A program made the position numbers and the translations under genes. The notes beneath the pieces were generated by a model. The model did not search any database, was not told the origin of the DNA, and saw only the letters and a list, made by a program, of their open reading frames with translations. 64,000 nt of DNA, taken from contig JADNRV010000076.1 of assembly GCA_015499995.1 (NCBI GenBank), positions 186,001-250,000 on the forward strand, in the 5' to 3' direction. Numbering within the stretch: the stretch's first letter is position 1; every line of letters begins with the position of its first letter. This DNA is from Flammula alnicola. Lineage: Eukaryota > Basidiomycota > Agaricomycetes > Agaricales > Strophariaceae. This document shows, one piece after another, positions 1-11,200 of this stretch.

Positions 1-905
1 TTATTCCCACACTGTCCCCGCGCGCGCGCGGCACCTCTAACTCAGAAATTCATGGCCTTCTGTTCCATGGCCTGTCCTCTTACTTGTTATATCTCACAAC
101 TAGTACATAATTACTGGAATATACTTGCTCTTTTGTCAGATTTCTGATTGACAAGCTACATAATATATCCAGCTGCTAGGCTCAACATGCGAGACTTATA
201 AATTTATTCATGCTTGGTTGGCTGAGGGCTCGAAGCAGATTTAAATCGAAGGTCATCATAGCTTGCTATAACTAAATCATTCTTATGCTTCCATGTATCT
301 TTCTGCTCTCTTGGTCGCATTTTGGAGGGTTCCTGAGTTGAAATTCAGCTGAAAGTCTAATGAAGCTTGGCTTTACTACTAAATTACTAGTCCTAAAAAG
401 CACACCCCTTGTCAAGTTTTAATACATAGTTTAAATTTACTATACTGTAGACTTAATCAGTGTGCTTCTATGATATGAAATCTAGGTATAGGCACGAATT
501 ACCGCTAGATGAAGTAGGCAAGTTCTAGCAAGAGAGAGGCCCTGAGGCCGGTATTTACCTTCACTTTCAAGTTGTAGATATCATTATTGAGATATTATGC
601 AGATAATAAAGTTAGGGTGCTTAAACCTTCTGCTTTCCTCATATTTGAGCTTGAATTCAAGCCCGCCAACTCGACAATGAGCAGCTTTCGGCAGCACGGC
701 CCGTCACCTCCGGAAAAACAGAAATGTGCCACCAGTGGTAGCTTTCGCACTTGGGGAGTGCTAGTCTGGCTAATGCAGTATTATGTATCCATATTTTATT
801 CCAAAAAAGAGCTGATATTTCAAGTATGGAAGGATGTGCAGTGGGAGTCAATGAAATCCCAATTTTGATGTGCAGCGCGCGCGCGGGAATAAATGTGCAT
901 TTGGT
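1..905. repeat. Probable degenerate copy of the neighbouring fold-back element
   Basis: The first 35 bases (TTATTCCCA followed by a CG-alternating run) and bases about 860-905 (a CG-alternating run, GGGAATAAA, then GTCAGTCATA) resemble the two ends of the inverted-repeat element at 914-1826. The copy would start just outside the window. The interior is AT-rich and holds only short overlapping reading frames on both strands with no recognisable protein, so no gene is called. The end similarity is visible; the assignment as one element is inference. Confidence 0.45.
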
Positions 906-913
906 CAGTCATA

Positions 914-1826
914 GCCCAGGTGCAATTTTATTCCCATGCGTGCGCGCGCGCAAGTTGTGTCTGTGTGTGCACCCGAGGTGGCCTCAACTCAAGTAAAACT
1001 ACAATTCCATCAGGCTGTCAGCTCATTGGACCTCCCTCCGTATATTTATTGGTTGCAAATAGCTTATAGCACCATTTGTTAATCCAAAATGAAGTGAACG
1101 GAACCATTTTTGACAATGATCAAACACTTTCCCATGGGTGCTACAATCTCTAGCAAGAAAGCATTTGGGAGTTCAATGGAGAAATTTGAAGGCAACAATC
1201 CTTTCGTCAAATATATTATAGCAGTAATTTAAATTTCTTACAAGTTTATATTAAAGACCTCTTAATAGCAGATTAATTGTTATGTTCAGATTTTGGTGTG
1301 TGCATGCCTCCAGGCTGACTCAAATCCAAAATCTCTGAACCTTCATTCAACCTACAACGGCCTTGAAAATAAACTGAGCCCTTCGAATAGACCTTTCCAC
1401 GACTATTTTTTAGTTAATATTAATATTTGTTGAACCTTAAGCAGGTCTTAATGATAGACATTTAGATTTGAGGTGCATGAGGCCTTTAAAGTGTAACTAA
1501 GCTCAAATTGTAAGAAATTTAGATTATTGCTACGAAAGAATCACATTCAAATTTCTCCCCTGAACTCTCGAATGCTTTCTCAGTACTTAGAGATTGTAGC
1601 ACCCATGGGAAAGTGTTTGACCATTGTCAAAAATAGTTCCGTTCACTTCATTTTGGGTCAACAAATGGTGATAAAAGCTATTTACAACTAATAAATATAT
1701 GGAGGGAGGTCCAATGAGCCGATACCCTGACGAAATTGTAGTTTTACGTGAGCTGAGGTCACCTCGGGTGCACACACAGACACAACTCGCGCGCGCGCAT
1801 GCATGGGAATAAAAGTGCACCTGGGC
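914..1826. mobile_element. Fold-back / MITE-like element with ~340-bp inverted arms
   Basis: The left arm (914 to about 1255) is repeated inverted at about 1490-1826, including the ends GCCCAGGTGC and GCACCTGGGC, the CG-alternating tract and the stretch with CCCATGGG. The flanks carry a duplicated CAGTCATA (906-913 and 1826-1833, overlapping the element end by one base), which fits a 7-8 bp target-site duplication. No transposase is encoded, so this is a non-autonomous element. The duplication length points to hAT-like mobilisation, but the termini are not a clear hAT match. Confidence 0.75.
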
Positions 1827-1861
1827 AGTCATACCTGGGCAGTCATAGTCATAGAGTGGGG

Positions 1862-1986
1862 AAAATACTCGCCTATGTGAGCATGTAAAATACTCACCTA
1901 TGTGAGTGCAGAAAATACTCGCCTATGTGAGTGCGGAAAATACTCGCCTATGCGAGTGCAGAAAATACTCGCCTATGCGAGGACAT
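1862..1986. repeat. 25-bp tandem repeat, five units
   Basis: Five consecutive units of exactly 25 bp start with AAAATACTC and contain CCTATG. Inside each unit the six bases before CTAT and the six after it are complementary. One unit has ACTCAC with GTGAGT and another ACTCGC with GCGAGT, so the two sides change together. A related array lies on the far side of the 37-kb insertion at 40597-40840. Confidence 0.85.
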
Positions 1987-2067
1987 TTGCAAGCACGTCA
2001 CACACTCACAGAGGTGAGTATGTTACATGCTCGCATGCATCTTGGTGTTTGCTGAAATACTCATCAA

Positions 2068-2071
2068 CCGT
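2068..2071. other. Target-site duplication CCGT, left copy
   Basis: CCGT precedes the solo LTR here and recurs at 40597-40600 directly after its other end. A related unoccupied sequence near 41466-41485 reads CATCAACCGTG without the LTR. This marks the original LTR insertion point. Confidence 0.7.
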
Positions 2072-3042
2072 TGAGAGACCCGCTACGCGCTCAGCGACCT
2101 AAACAACACACACAACTGCGGAGCGAGATCCTAACTAGGTCGAGCGATGCTCTACTAGCTTTAGAAATATGTAGTGTGCTTTGCTCCACAATGTCTATTT
2201 TGTTCAACTAGCTGACTTGTAGACAGTGCCTCGCGGTTCATTTAAAGTGGGTATGAGGGATTATTCAAACACACATTTTATTGTAGTTTCAAGCCTCGTT
2301 TTATCACAGGGATGAACAGTTTTATTGATTTTATGGGTTTATTTGAGAGGAACTCTCTAGGACGCTGCTAGCTCGAATCTCGAAGCACTAGCTGCTCTGA
2401 AGCTTTGGGAACTCATCTGAAACTAAGGCCGCACTGTGCGCTACCTTCTGAACGATCTGCTAGCCCACTGTGGACTCTGTTTCTGACTTCTTAGGTGCTC
2501 TCTTGGCCTCTAAGCACTCTCTGGCTTCTAAATTCTTGGACCTTGTCCTCAAGAACTTTCTCTTTATTTAACTAAGCCTTCTCTGGCTTCAAACGAACTT
2601 TATGAAGTCAAACTGATCCTTTATTCGCCTTCTTTCTTACTAGACACTGCGTCTTAGCTCGAAATAAAACAGGGAAGAGATTGCTTAAGGTAACTAGCTA
2701 CATAGGTACATCTTTTATACTACAGCTATGTGTGGTTCTAGTATGTGAATAAAATAGTGTAAAACATTCTTATCTCGTGTAAATAATGCCTGCAGGCAAT
2801 GGGTATAGGGTTGAGTATTCCAGGTGACCAGATAGCAATCAAGGATTTGGAAATTCATCCCATTTTAGCGCGCTAGGACGCTCCTGACTTCCGCGTACCA
2901 TGCGCATCATGCATGCGTCTCGGCTAGCGGTGCCGCTTTATTCCGGATCTGCGGCCATCATTGATGCCGGTTCCTTCTTTCCTTTCTCGTCCTATTACCA
3001 CTTTTGGTAGTCCCCCGGGTAGAGGGTAGAGCGTGCGTCTAA
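2072..3042 (-). mobile_element. Solo LTR, first part (split by the 37-kb element)
   Basis: This 971-bp segment matches 16462 to about 17435 closely. It starts TGAGAGACCCGC on the plus strand, and the other LTR end (GGCCCTATCA) is at 40596, so read on the minus strand the LTR runs TGATAGGGCC to TCTCA. The remaining 484 bp lie at 40113-40596. It has no internal region, so it is a solo LTR left by LTR-LTR recombination. Its TGATAGGGC terminus resembles the LTR end at 52757, which sits next to a polypurine tract. The interruption is exact and flanked by TAA. Confidence 0.85.
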
Positions 3043-3475
3043 CACACCGGTTCCAACATTAAAAGCTCCTTTTGACGTGTATCAAGTACGTTGTCAAAGA
3101 TTTTAAGTATTAGTTACCATATTGAATATCTCAGCATTTAAAATCTTTTATTTAGTCTTAAAGATTCTCGTATTTTAAATCTTGAATAAGATATAAAGCT
3201 CCTTTCCACGGTAACAAATATTTTAACTCGAAATTTATTTAAAATGTTCCACCATATTTAAAATTTTAATTTAGCAAGAAATACTTGTAGTACTTAAAAT
3301 AAAAATAAATCCAATAGCATGGTTACCATTTTAAATATTGAGCACAATCTAAAATTTACACATATTTAAAATATAAAAGAACATTTAAAATTATCAAAGA
3401 TGTTATTCAAGATTTCAAGTAGAAAAAAATCCTCGATTAATCGCCCACTCATTGCCCACTCATTGCCCACTTGTC
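3043..3475 (+). repeat. Left terminal and subterminal region of the giant element
   Basis: The first ~65 bp pair with the right end at 40045-40109. About 320 bp follow that are AT-rich with many ATTTAAA/TTTAAAAT words and little overall identity to the other end. The last ~45 bp (AAAAAAATCCTCGATTAAT, then repeated GCCCACTCATT) again match the right end inverted at 39681-39730. Dense short subterminal repeats are the usual transposase-binding pattern of CACTA elements. Confidence 0.8.
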
Positions 3476-3553
3476 GCCGACTTTCTGGGCACATAATGCA
3501 TGCCCGGTGAAAAAGCGGACGTGCACAACCCAGCCTTGAGAATCCTTGATAAT

Positions 3554-6500
3554 TTAATATTTAATCCTACAGACCAAGTGAGCAAGTTTTTCGAAGTACA
3601 AATAAAAAGGAGGGCTCACACGAGAAAGAGTCAGAACGACAGCTCTGTCTTTGTCTAATTTCCACCATGCATAATGAGATATAACCCACTCAGGGTAGAT
3701 AATTTGTAGGTCGGTTGAGAGTGTCGTTGAATATGTCTTTGCGAGGAAATGAGGGTAAAAGCGGAATGGGTCTAGAGACCCAGATGGGGCTGGGAGCTGG
3801 CGACGAACTGCATAGACAACACCTTTATTCTTAGTGACAACAATATACTTGATTGAACCAGAAAGGGGCGTCGCTCTGTAGTCACCGTCTGGATAATAAA
3901 GGATGAGACTATTTCCAACATGCGTACTAGCACGAGAAAAGAAGACATTGTCAAAGCGGTGGCGTGCATGAAGAGCTACCTTGCACTCTGAAATGAGGTT
4001 CTTTAAATCAGCGGGAACTGGACTGAAGGCAGAATCTGCAACGTCGTCATTCTGCCAAGTGTCTTGTTCTCATTCTTGTCCAAATGCTTTATCGAAGGCC
4101 GCTTTGCATGCCTTGAGGAAGGGAGGGCAGTCCGGACGTGCTAACCAGTGCTTGGGTTTTCCAGCACGAGTAAATGAATTCAGCATCGTAGATTCTAATT
4201 GACCTGTCGCAAAGATGAGCACCATGGAATATTTTCTACTCAGGAAATACTTACCAAATTTGTTGTTCCTGGGAAGACGCTGTAGCTGTCCAATCAGACG
4301 CTCGAACAGAAAAGCCCACCATGAACGGACAGGGCCAAAAAGATGCAGGAAGTCATATATATGGATCGCCATATGCCAGTTGGGACGAGGTGTGATCGTG
4401 GGGTGAAGAGACGGAAATTTTGCTACCCAGGATGTGATACATGCAAGGTAGGCGGACATTCGACTCTCTGTCATGATACGCCTACATGCCAGAGAGACCG
4501 CCGATACCAGGTCCATCGTATGATCAAGAACATCACGTAGAAATGATGCTTTCGATAGAGTCGGATGGCTTGTTTCCTCGCCCCACATACTGACGAGAGC
4601 AATAGGAAGGTAGATTGTTGCCATTGTTCGCCATTCATCTGCTTTAAGACTACCAGCTGCAGCAGTTTCAAAAGCAGGAGGAACAGATGGCACCCAGGCA
4701 GGAGTGTCGCAATGACAAATAACTTTCCTAATGCGAGCCATAACTTCTGGAGTAGCAAATTTCAGAGGTGGTTTTGTTGCTGGTAAGAGCGGTTTATTCT
4801 CTCGCTGTGATAATGGAAGATCATGTTAGCTAGGATCGCCAAGTTATAGGTCTAATACTTACCCAGATTCTCAAGCCCTCGGCATAGTGCTTTTTCTGGG
4901 GTTTCCGAATATCTCCCGAAGGGTGCCCTCGTGAAGCAGGCTCGTCGTCCCTTGGCAGAGCAGGCTTAACTCCAACACTTTCAGACACAAAAGCAAGAGC
5001 TTTCAGGTTTTTGCCTTTCAGACGTTCCGTTAGTGCCTTGAGGTTCTCTTCTGGGTTGTCGTTACTATCATAGTTTTTCATCGGAGTGACAAGAAGCTTA
5101 TGGATTTGAGGTATATGCTTCTGGTCATTCTCGTTCAACTTCTTGTTGCTGATATCGTCGGCGTTTGGAACTTTAAAATCAAGTTTGAAAGACGCAATGA
5201 TTTCCTCTTTCGCATCAACTGAATGCTGCGTGAGTTCGAGCACCTCCCGAAAGTGATGCTGAACGACGCCTTCCAATAGGCAGTGCATCGGGTCGACAAC
5301 CAGCATGCGAATTGGATCCCAATATGGAAGACACCACAGCTCTGACCAACGCACGCCATGTAAGCCAACCAGCTTCTCTTGTTCTTTGGCCGAGGACGTG
5401 TTTTTCCATTTTTCTGCATTTCGAAGGACATCATCACGGTCTTTGGGCATCCAGTCCGGGTGATGGAGATCGGTTCTGCCCATTTTGGAAAGATGATAGC
5501 AATTACATCTACTGCAAAAGTGGTGGCTGGTGTGGGACGCTAAAGCGCTGGCCTGGCGGGCAGCTGGGAGATCGCAAACCTTTAGGGCCAATGCGCTTCG
5601 GGTATCTCTGCCCTCGGGATGATTGGCAGTCCGCGAGTAATGGACACCCCACTTCCAAGAAACGAGAAGGTCATCGACGACAGGACATAAGTAATGATTG
5701 AGATCTGTAAAGTGCGGTTCGGTTGGGCCAGGAAGAACACCAGCGAGGTACATATTTTCTGGTTTGTAACGAATGTCGAGGGGCAGATTCAAGCACACCG
5801 CACTAAGAACACCACATGACACCTTGGCACCCCTGAGCGTAACACTGTCAACGGCGAAATAATCGAAACTAAATGCGAAGAGATAGCGGCCTTCGGTACC
5901 GGGTCTCTTGACGAAGAGCTGTCCGTTTAGGGGACCTTCAAAGGCACGGATAAATTCAGCTTGAAATGCATCAGAGATGTAAGGAATATGGTCATCGATA
6001 GAGGATACCAGACCATCACAAGATTTATCCATCATCCTTTCTAAATCTGAGCGCGAAAGGAGACTAGGGCTGAGTGCGGGTGCACCCGCAGGTATTTCGC
6101 GGGTAGTGGTATTTACCTTGTAGCCCCGAATTTTCTGAAAATTTTGCAATTTCTTTGGTGCAAATCCGTTGAGAACTGACTGAGTTATGCTTTTACCAAG
6201 TTTGAAGTCCTTGTGCTCAAAGGTGATCTCACAGCATACCAAATATGTCAAAATTGACCCACGGATCTCAAAAAGGGAAGTTTGGCGCAGCACAGCCGCA
6301 TTTTCCAAGAGTTTTGGCTCAAACTTGGTGAAAGCATAACTCAGTCAGTTCTCAACGGATTTGCACCAAAGAAATTGCAAAATTTTCAGAAAATTCAGGG
6401 CTACAAGGTAAATACCACTACCCGCAAAATACCTGCGGGTGCACCCGCGCTCAGCCCTAAAGGAGACCTGCGAGATAATCATGGAAATGATGGTATACAA

Positions 6501-7645
6501 ATGTTTTAAGCGGTTTGCCTTTGCCAAGGAGCTTCGTCATGCAAATATCAGAGTCGGGAAGAGGGCGATTATTGCATTCTTCTGGATATATAGGAGAGTC
6601 AGATTCATGGGTAAAGGTTGGAGGATATGTACAGTGGCATGTAGGACAAACGGCATAGGTAGTCGTCTTGCCTTCCAGGTTAAATTTGGCCAAAACTGTT
6701 TCGAGTGTGCGAGGTAATTGGTCAAGAATAGATTGTTCAGTTGAATTAAGATCCCTGGATCCATCAGTAAAGGCCCAATGCAATGCAACACATACAAGGC
6801 TCAGAAGCAATTCTGCCATGCGACGGCTGGCACCCATAAGGACAGAGCTGATGACTACGATGAACATAGTTATCTGAGCGAGAGGGTTGTATCGGTCAAT
6901 TAGCATGTTATAATGATGGTCTATGTGATACCATGAATAAGGTCATTTAGCTCAGGATAAAAAAAAACTTGCCTGAATTATAGTTAAGAGGCTTGTCGTC
7001 TTCTGGTGAGTGTAGATGGTGCAATTCAAGAATATGCAAATGAAGCTGAGCTAAATGATCGCCAACTGCAGCCTTTCAGGTAACGACAGATGGAACATCC
7101 CTCTTAACACTCTCGAACAAAAGCTGCATTTGGGCGAGCTCATTTTCCACATAAACGAGTGCTTCAAGCGTCGGTGTGCCGTCGAGATTAAGTCTGAGTA
7201 GACAACTTTGTACACGCTTGTTGATAACATCGAGAGTTGAAAGGGCCTTTTTTGTCGCCTTGTTATGCTCCCGCTTCCAAGCACGCCCTCTTTCGACTCG
7301 CACAGGTGATGAAGTGACGGTGTGGGGCACAGGAGGGCAAGGTTGGGCCATATCTGGTCCATTGTCTGAAAATGTAAGGGCACAGAGAGCAGTGATGGCA
7401 TCATCAATGGAAACCTCTTGGGTCGCATCATCAACGGAAAGCTGTTGCATTTGCCGTTGTGCTTCAGCCTGCGCTTGTCGGAGAGCTGCGGCTTCAGCTT
7501 CCGCCTTAATATGGATATTGTGGATAGCGCGATGCGATGTCTGCAGTACGTTTCCTAGGGGTTTACCATCCAGATCCTTTGGGCAAGACAGGATGCAGGA
7601 GGGGCAGAAACACGTATAGGTGGTCTTTGTATGGGAAGGCGGCAT
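3554..7645 (-). pseudogene. tnp2: Tnp2-family (CACTA) transposase, broken
   Basis: The protein starts at 7645 with a cysteine-containing N-terminal segment (CFCPSC), then a second segment with CPTCHC near 6700, and a long conserved core with the family words DIRYKPENMYLAG, WSELWCLPYWDP and DPMHCLLEGVVQHHF between about 5860 and 5230. The C-terminal part (4808-4255, 4203-3554) includes GPVRSWW, LARPDCPP and the HARHRFDNVFF region. Introns are seen at 6972-6921 (GC-AG), 4862-4805 and 4254-4204. Damage: TGA codons near 7077 and 4072, a frameshift near 3700, and a 395-bp hAT MITE at 6065-6459. Removing that MITE and one duplication restores the frame (HDYLAGLLSRSD). The gene reads toward the left terminus and ends about 80 bp from its inner boundary, so it is the best candidate for the element's own transposase. 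Family assignment is from recognised motifs; the broken state is seen directly. Confidence 0.88.
6065..6459. mobile_element. hAT-type MITE inside the transposase exon
   Basis: Ends TAGGGCTGAG and CTCAGCCCTA with inverted arms of about 150 bp (including GGGTGCACCCGC and GGTGCAAATCCGTTGAG), flanked by the 8-bp duplication AAGGAGAC at 6057-6064 and 6460-6467. An 8-bp duplication and a TAGGG terminus are hAT hallmarks. It encodes nothing; the reading frame crossing it on the minus strand is a chimera of MITE and transposase. Confidence 0.92.
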
Positions 7646-7779
7646 GATGGTGCGAGTGAGAAGATACCCTGAGCTAAAGCTGACATGAGGATTTTGACGA
7701 CGATGAGACAACATGAAGAGGACTTACAGAGAAGGTCTCAACAAACTGTAGAGGCTCGGAGGCTCGGCAGAAGATATCC

Positions 7780-7990
7780 CTGTATCGCGATCACCGAAGA
7801 CGATTTGCTGTATGCAATACTGGCAAATGTGCGCGCGATGAGGCGGGCAGAGCGAACTTTGCTGTATCAGATACAAGCAAATTCAGTGAGTTTGGCCAGC
7901 AAGTATTCCCTGTATCGAATACTAGAGACCCCGCAGGCTGGAGTTGGGATGGAATTCACTGCAAGTTCACTGTATCAGATACAAGTGAAT
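7780..7990 (-). promoter_or_regulatory. Cluster of GTATCNGATAC palindromes, transposase side
   Basis: Sites are centred near 7785, 7815, 7869, 7912 and 7977. The two best read, on the minus strand, CTTGTATCTGATACAG with outer flanks that are mutually complementary but differ between sites (TTTGC with GCAAA; TTCAC with GTGAA). Two others keep the flank pairing with a changed core (GTATGCAATAC; an AGTATTC/GAATACT stem). They lie 135-345 bp upstream of the transposase start. The function is unknown: an operator for a dimeric protein, a transposase-binding site or an RNA hairpin are all possible. Confidence 0.7.
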
Positions 7991-8318
7991 GGAGGAACAA
8001 AGGGATCCGCCAAGTTCAAGAGCAAAGGGCAACTAGAAATGGGTGAAATAAAGTTAGTTGTTGAGAATAGAGGGCAATAGAAAAAACCTACGCAAAATGG
8101 GCACAACGGACGGGCGACGAAGATGATAAGGAGGATGCGGGTGAGCAGAGAGTCAAGTTCAACAGCTGATCATGATGTTATTTGTGATCAAAGTCAGTGC
8201 CAAACACGGTGGGCATTGCCAAGTTGCGTCTGATCACGGTTGTTTGTGGTTAAGGTCAGTGCCAAACACGGTGGGCATAGTGACACGACGAGTCTGACAA
8301 CTTTGCACAACACTGCCT

Positions 8319-8767
8319 GAATTCATGTGGACTGCTCCGGTGAATTCTTGGTGGCATTTCTAGTTGCTCCTCTCGCCATCTCTCACGGCCCATATTCACT
8401 TGGATTGCTCCTGTGAATATCTGTTCATCACCCACTGACCCTCCACTGAAACCGGATACTATCTCTCTCCGTGGGCATCCATCTGCTACAAGTCTGGTCG
8501 CATTACATCTCTCAACCACCAGTCAACCTATAGTAGCAACATCCTCCCTCCTACATATCATATCTTCAAATTTACCTCTTCTGTTCTCATTGCCCAACGA
8601 CTCCCGACCACCACGACTCCTCCACCCACCGACTCACCCACCGACTCTATTCTCCGTCTTGGTCCATCAGACGCAGCTAAAATCACACGGACTGCTCTGG
8701 TGATTCTCTGCCCTCTCTTGGTTCCCAAAACACGGCAAAAAATCACCAGGCTCGTTCCGCTGATTTT
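8319..8767. repeat. Four hairpins with constant 15-nt loops
   Basis: Each unit is TCA, 15 bases, TGA, with complementary bases further out. Stems and loops: 8319-8347 GAATTCA / TGTGGACTGCTCCGG; 8392-8420 ATATTCA / CTTGGATTGCTCCTG; 8681-8705 AATCA / CACGGACTGCTCTGG; 8739-8767 AAAATCA / CCAGGCTCGTTCCGC. Loop length is exactly 15 in all four, the loops are related, and the outer stem bases differ but remain paired. The same four occur inverted in the right arm (25384-25412, 25446-25470, 25730-25758, 25803-25831). Confidence 0.75.
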
Positions 8768-10429
8768 ATAACCTCTCGTTCATTCGATAGCTCTCTCACA
8801 TTCCATTCGGTATGTTTTCTTTCCACAGCCGTTCACATTTCACCAGCTAATTATATACATTTAAAGATCCCGATTCCATTCGCTGTTATTGAAGGGTGGA
8901 AGGATGTTGAAAGATGATCTTACTCCAATTGTTTCGACACCTCCCTTTTTCGCATGTTTCAACCTCTTCAAGACCTTCCCTGTTTTGCGTTCGAAGATGT
9001 AGGCAACGCCATGATCGCTTCCGCCCACGATCAGATGGGATTTATCCGCAAAGGCGACTCCTTTGGGATAGGTTTTCTCGGCCTCTTTGGTGATGAGCGT
9101 CTTCACAAAGTTCCCGGAATCCATCTTATAAACGTCGAAAACCATTGAAAACAATGTCCACGACACAAATCTTTCGATCAATATCCAGCCTTGTAAGCTA
9201 GAATTATGTATGATTCCTAGGCTGTGGGCTAACTACGTGATACATCTATAGCGGGTTTGGGCCGCTTAGGCCGTGGCCTAAGGCCATGCAAGACACTTTT
9301 AAAAGGCTGCCGGGGTGCCGGGGCAGCATATACAGCTGCTGCTGGGGGCGGGTGAGAGTAAATACATGTCAACAATGCAGGAATTGATGTCCGGGGATGT
9401 ATTTTGGGTGCTGCTCATCGTCGCGGGCGGTTTTGGGTGGGGGAAAAATACCATTGCGTAGCCCTGATTTTTCTCTATCCAAATCCGTCATATGCGCGCC
9501 CTATGGGGGGCGGGACGGGGTGGATTTGAAAGGATGACTTTGGATGACGTTCTAAAAATAACTGGTATTTCCGGGAGAGCATCATTTCTGTGACATCATT
9601 GTTCCTGGAAATCTATTTTTAAATTTGGGCACTTTCAATCTATTTTTAATGCCATGCCTGTTCCGATGCGGTTTGGGGCGGGGCTGCTGCTCATTATTGG
9701 GGCCGCTTTCGGGCGTGGAAAAAATCTTTTGCAGTCTATAAATATATTCTGACCTATCCTGGGTGTTTCCGCGCCTGCGGGGGGCGGGAATGGGTGGATT
9801 GGGGCGCTTGGCTTTGGATGACACTCCCAATTAGGGCGGGGCTGATAGTAAATAGATGTCAACAATGCAGGATTTAATGCTCGGGATTATATTTTGGCTT
9901 GTGCTCGTCGTTAGGGATGGTTTCGGGCAGGGCAAAAATTCTAATAGGGTCTGATAATATATTGCTACCCGTTGCCGCCCTTTGCGCACCTCACGGGGGG
10001 CGGGGATGGGTGGATTGAGAAGGATGACTTTGGATGACATTCTAAAATTAGATGGAAAGCGCCATTGTGATATTTTTAGAATGTAATTCCTTGTGCCTGG
10101 TTCGTTATCTATAGATTAGATAGCTAGAAAGCGCCCTAGCTACATATTTTTAGATGCAGACGCTCGTGCCTCGGCGCCTGATTTCGTTATCTATAGATTA
10201 GATACTTTGTATTAATCCCACGCTGCTGCCTGCTTAAAAATAGGCACGGTTCATTTGGCCAGCTGTCGTCTATGCTCAAAAACTTCAGGTAAAAACGATT
10301 AAATAGAAAACATTGAATATATTTGAAATATAATATGTACTGGACATAAGATATACAACAAATAAAATAAGACACAGGAGTGAAACGAAGATAACAGAAC
10401 AAGGAGGGCGCATATCGACGTGAGTAACG

Positions 10430-11200
10430 CACGTCGCTGCCTCTCCTGCTGCTGCTCGTCCTCGTTCTCCTCCTGGTCGTCACATCGCTGCTGCCGCCCT
10501 TGCTCCTCCCACCTCGCCGCCATAACCGTATCTGAGCAGCATCAATAGGCGCTGCTGCTGCTCCTCGTGGTCGTCACCATATCCGAGCAGCGGCAGCGCC
10601 ATTGCTGCTGCTCCCACCTTGTCGCCGTCGCCGTATACGAGCAGCTGCTGCTGCTCCGCTCTTCTCGTCATCGTAGTCGTGTCCGTGTACGAGCAGCAGC
10701 ACCGATCGTGCTGCTGCTCCGCCCTCGTCGTCGTCGTCATCATCGTACTCGTATACCAGCAGCAGCACTGCTCGTGGTGCTGCTGTTTCCCCGTCGTCGT
10801 CACCGTATCCCAGCAGCAGCAGCACCGGTTGGGCTGCTGCCGCTGCACCCACGTTGTCGTCCTCGCCGTATACGAGCAGCAGCAGCACGATCGCTGCTGC
10901 TGCTCCCACCTCGTGATCGTCATCCCAGCAGCAGCCGTCGTGCTGCTGCCGCTGCCGTCCGCCGTCGTCGACGTACCTGAGCAGCAGCAACCGTCGTGCT
11001 GCGCTGCTCCCACCTCGCCGTCGTGGTCGTCGTATCCAAGCGGCAGCCATCGTTGTGCCGCTCCTCTCACCTCGACGTCGTCGCCGTGTACGAGCAGCAG
11101 CAGCGGTCGTGCTGCTGCTGCTGCTGCTTCCACCGAATCACCGTCGCCGTCGCCGCATCGTCGTGTCCGCGCAGCTAACGGAATAAGGGCAGAGACGACG
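10430..11200. repeat. CAG/CTG triplet-hairpin array, left arm
   Basis: Irregular units of about 60-70 bp alternate GAGCAGCAGCAG with GCTGCTGCTCC, separated by CGTCGTCGTC stretches and GTATACG words. Each unit can fold on itself (CAGCAGCAG with CTGCTGCTG). Long open frames occur on both strands and in all phases because the repeat lacks stops; they are not genes. The partner array is at 12600-13560. Confidence 0.85.

Larger units (their letters stand above)
7671..8880. repeat. 1.2-kb inverted arm, left copy (upstream of transposase)
   Basis: This stretch is nearly identical, inverted, to 25271-26475. Homology starts 26 bp upstream of the transposase start codon and stops abruptly at 8880/25271. 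It contains a cluster of palindromes with a GTATCNGATAC core (7780-7990), a ~55-bp direct repeat around GTGCCAAACACGG (about 8165-8280) and four 15-nt-loop hairpins (8319-8767). A 131-codon frame (7685-8080) is kept in both arms, but that follows from their near identity and is not called as a gene. No matching target duplication was found at the outer edges, so an inverted duplication is as likely as terminal repeats of an 18.8-kb element. Confidence 0.85.

Noticed and set aside
587..996. Overlapping short frames of 64-93 codons
   Set aside because: They lie in repeat sequence on both strands with no recognisable motif.
1862..1986. CRISPR-like array
   Set aside because: Units are contiguous with no variable spacers, and the context is eukaryotic.
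4830..6308. One continuous 492-codon minus-strand protein starting at 6308
   Set aside because: Its first ~80 residues come from the hAT MITE; the real transposase exon continues on the far side of the MITE.
7685..8080. 131-codon frame present in both inverted arms
   Set aside because: Conservation follows from the arms being near identical, and the frame runs through the palindrome cluster, so it is more likely upstream non-coding sequence.
9194..9205. TGTAAG as the 5' LTR of the element ending at 15954
   Set aside because: Only five or six bases match the 3' LTR start, and the proposed duplication (AGCCT/ATCCT) has a mismatch.
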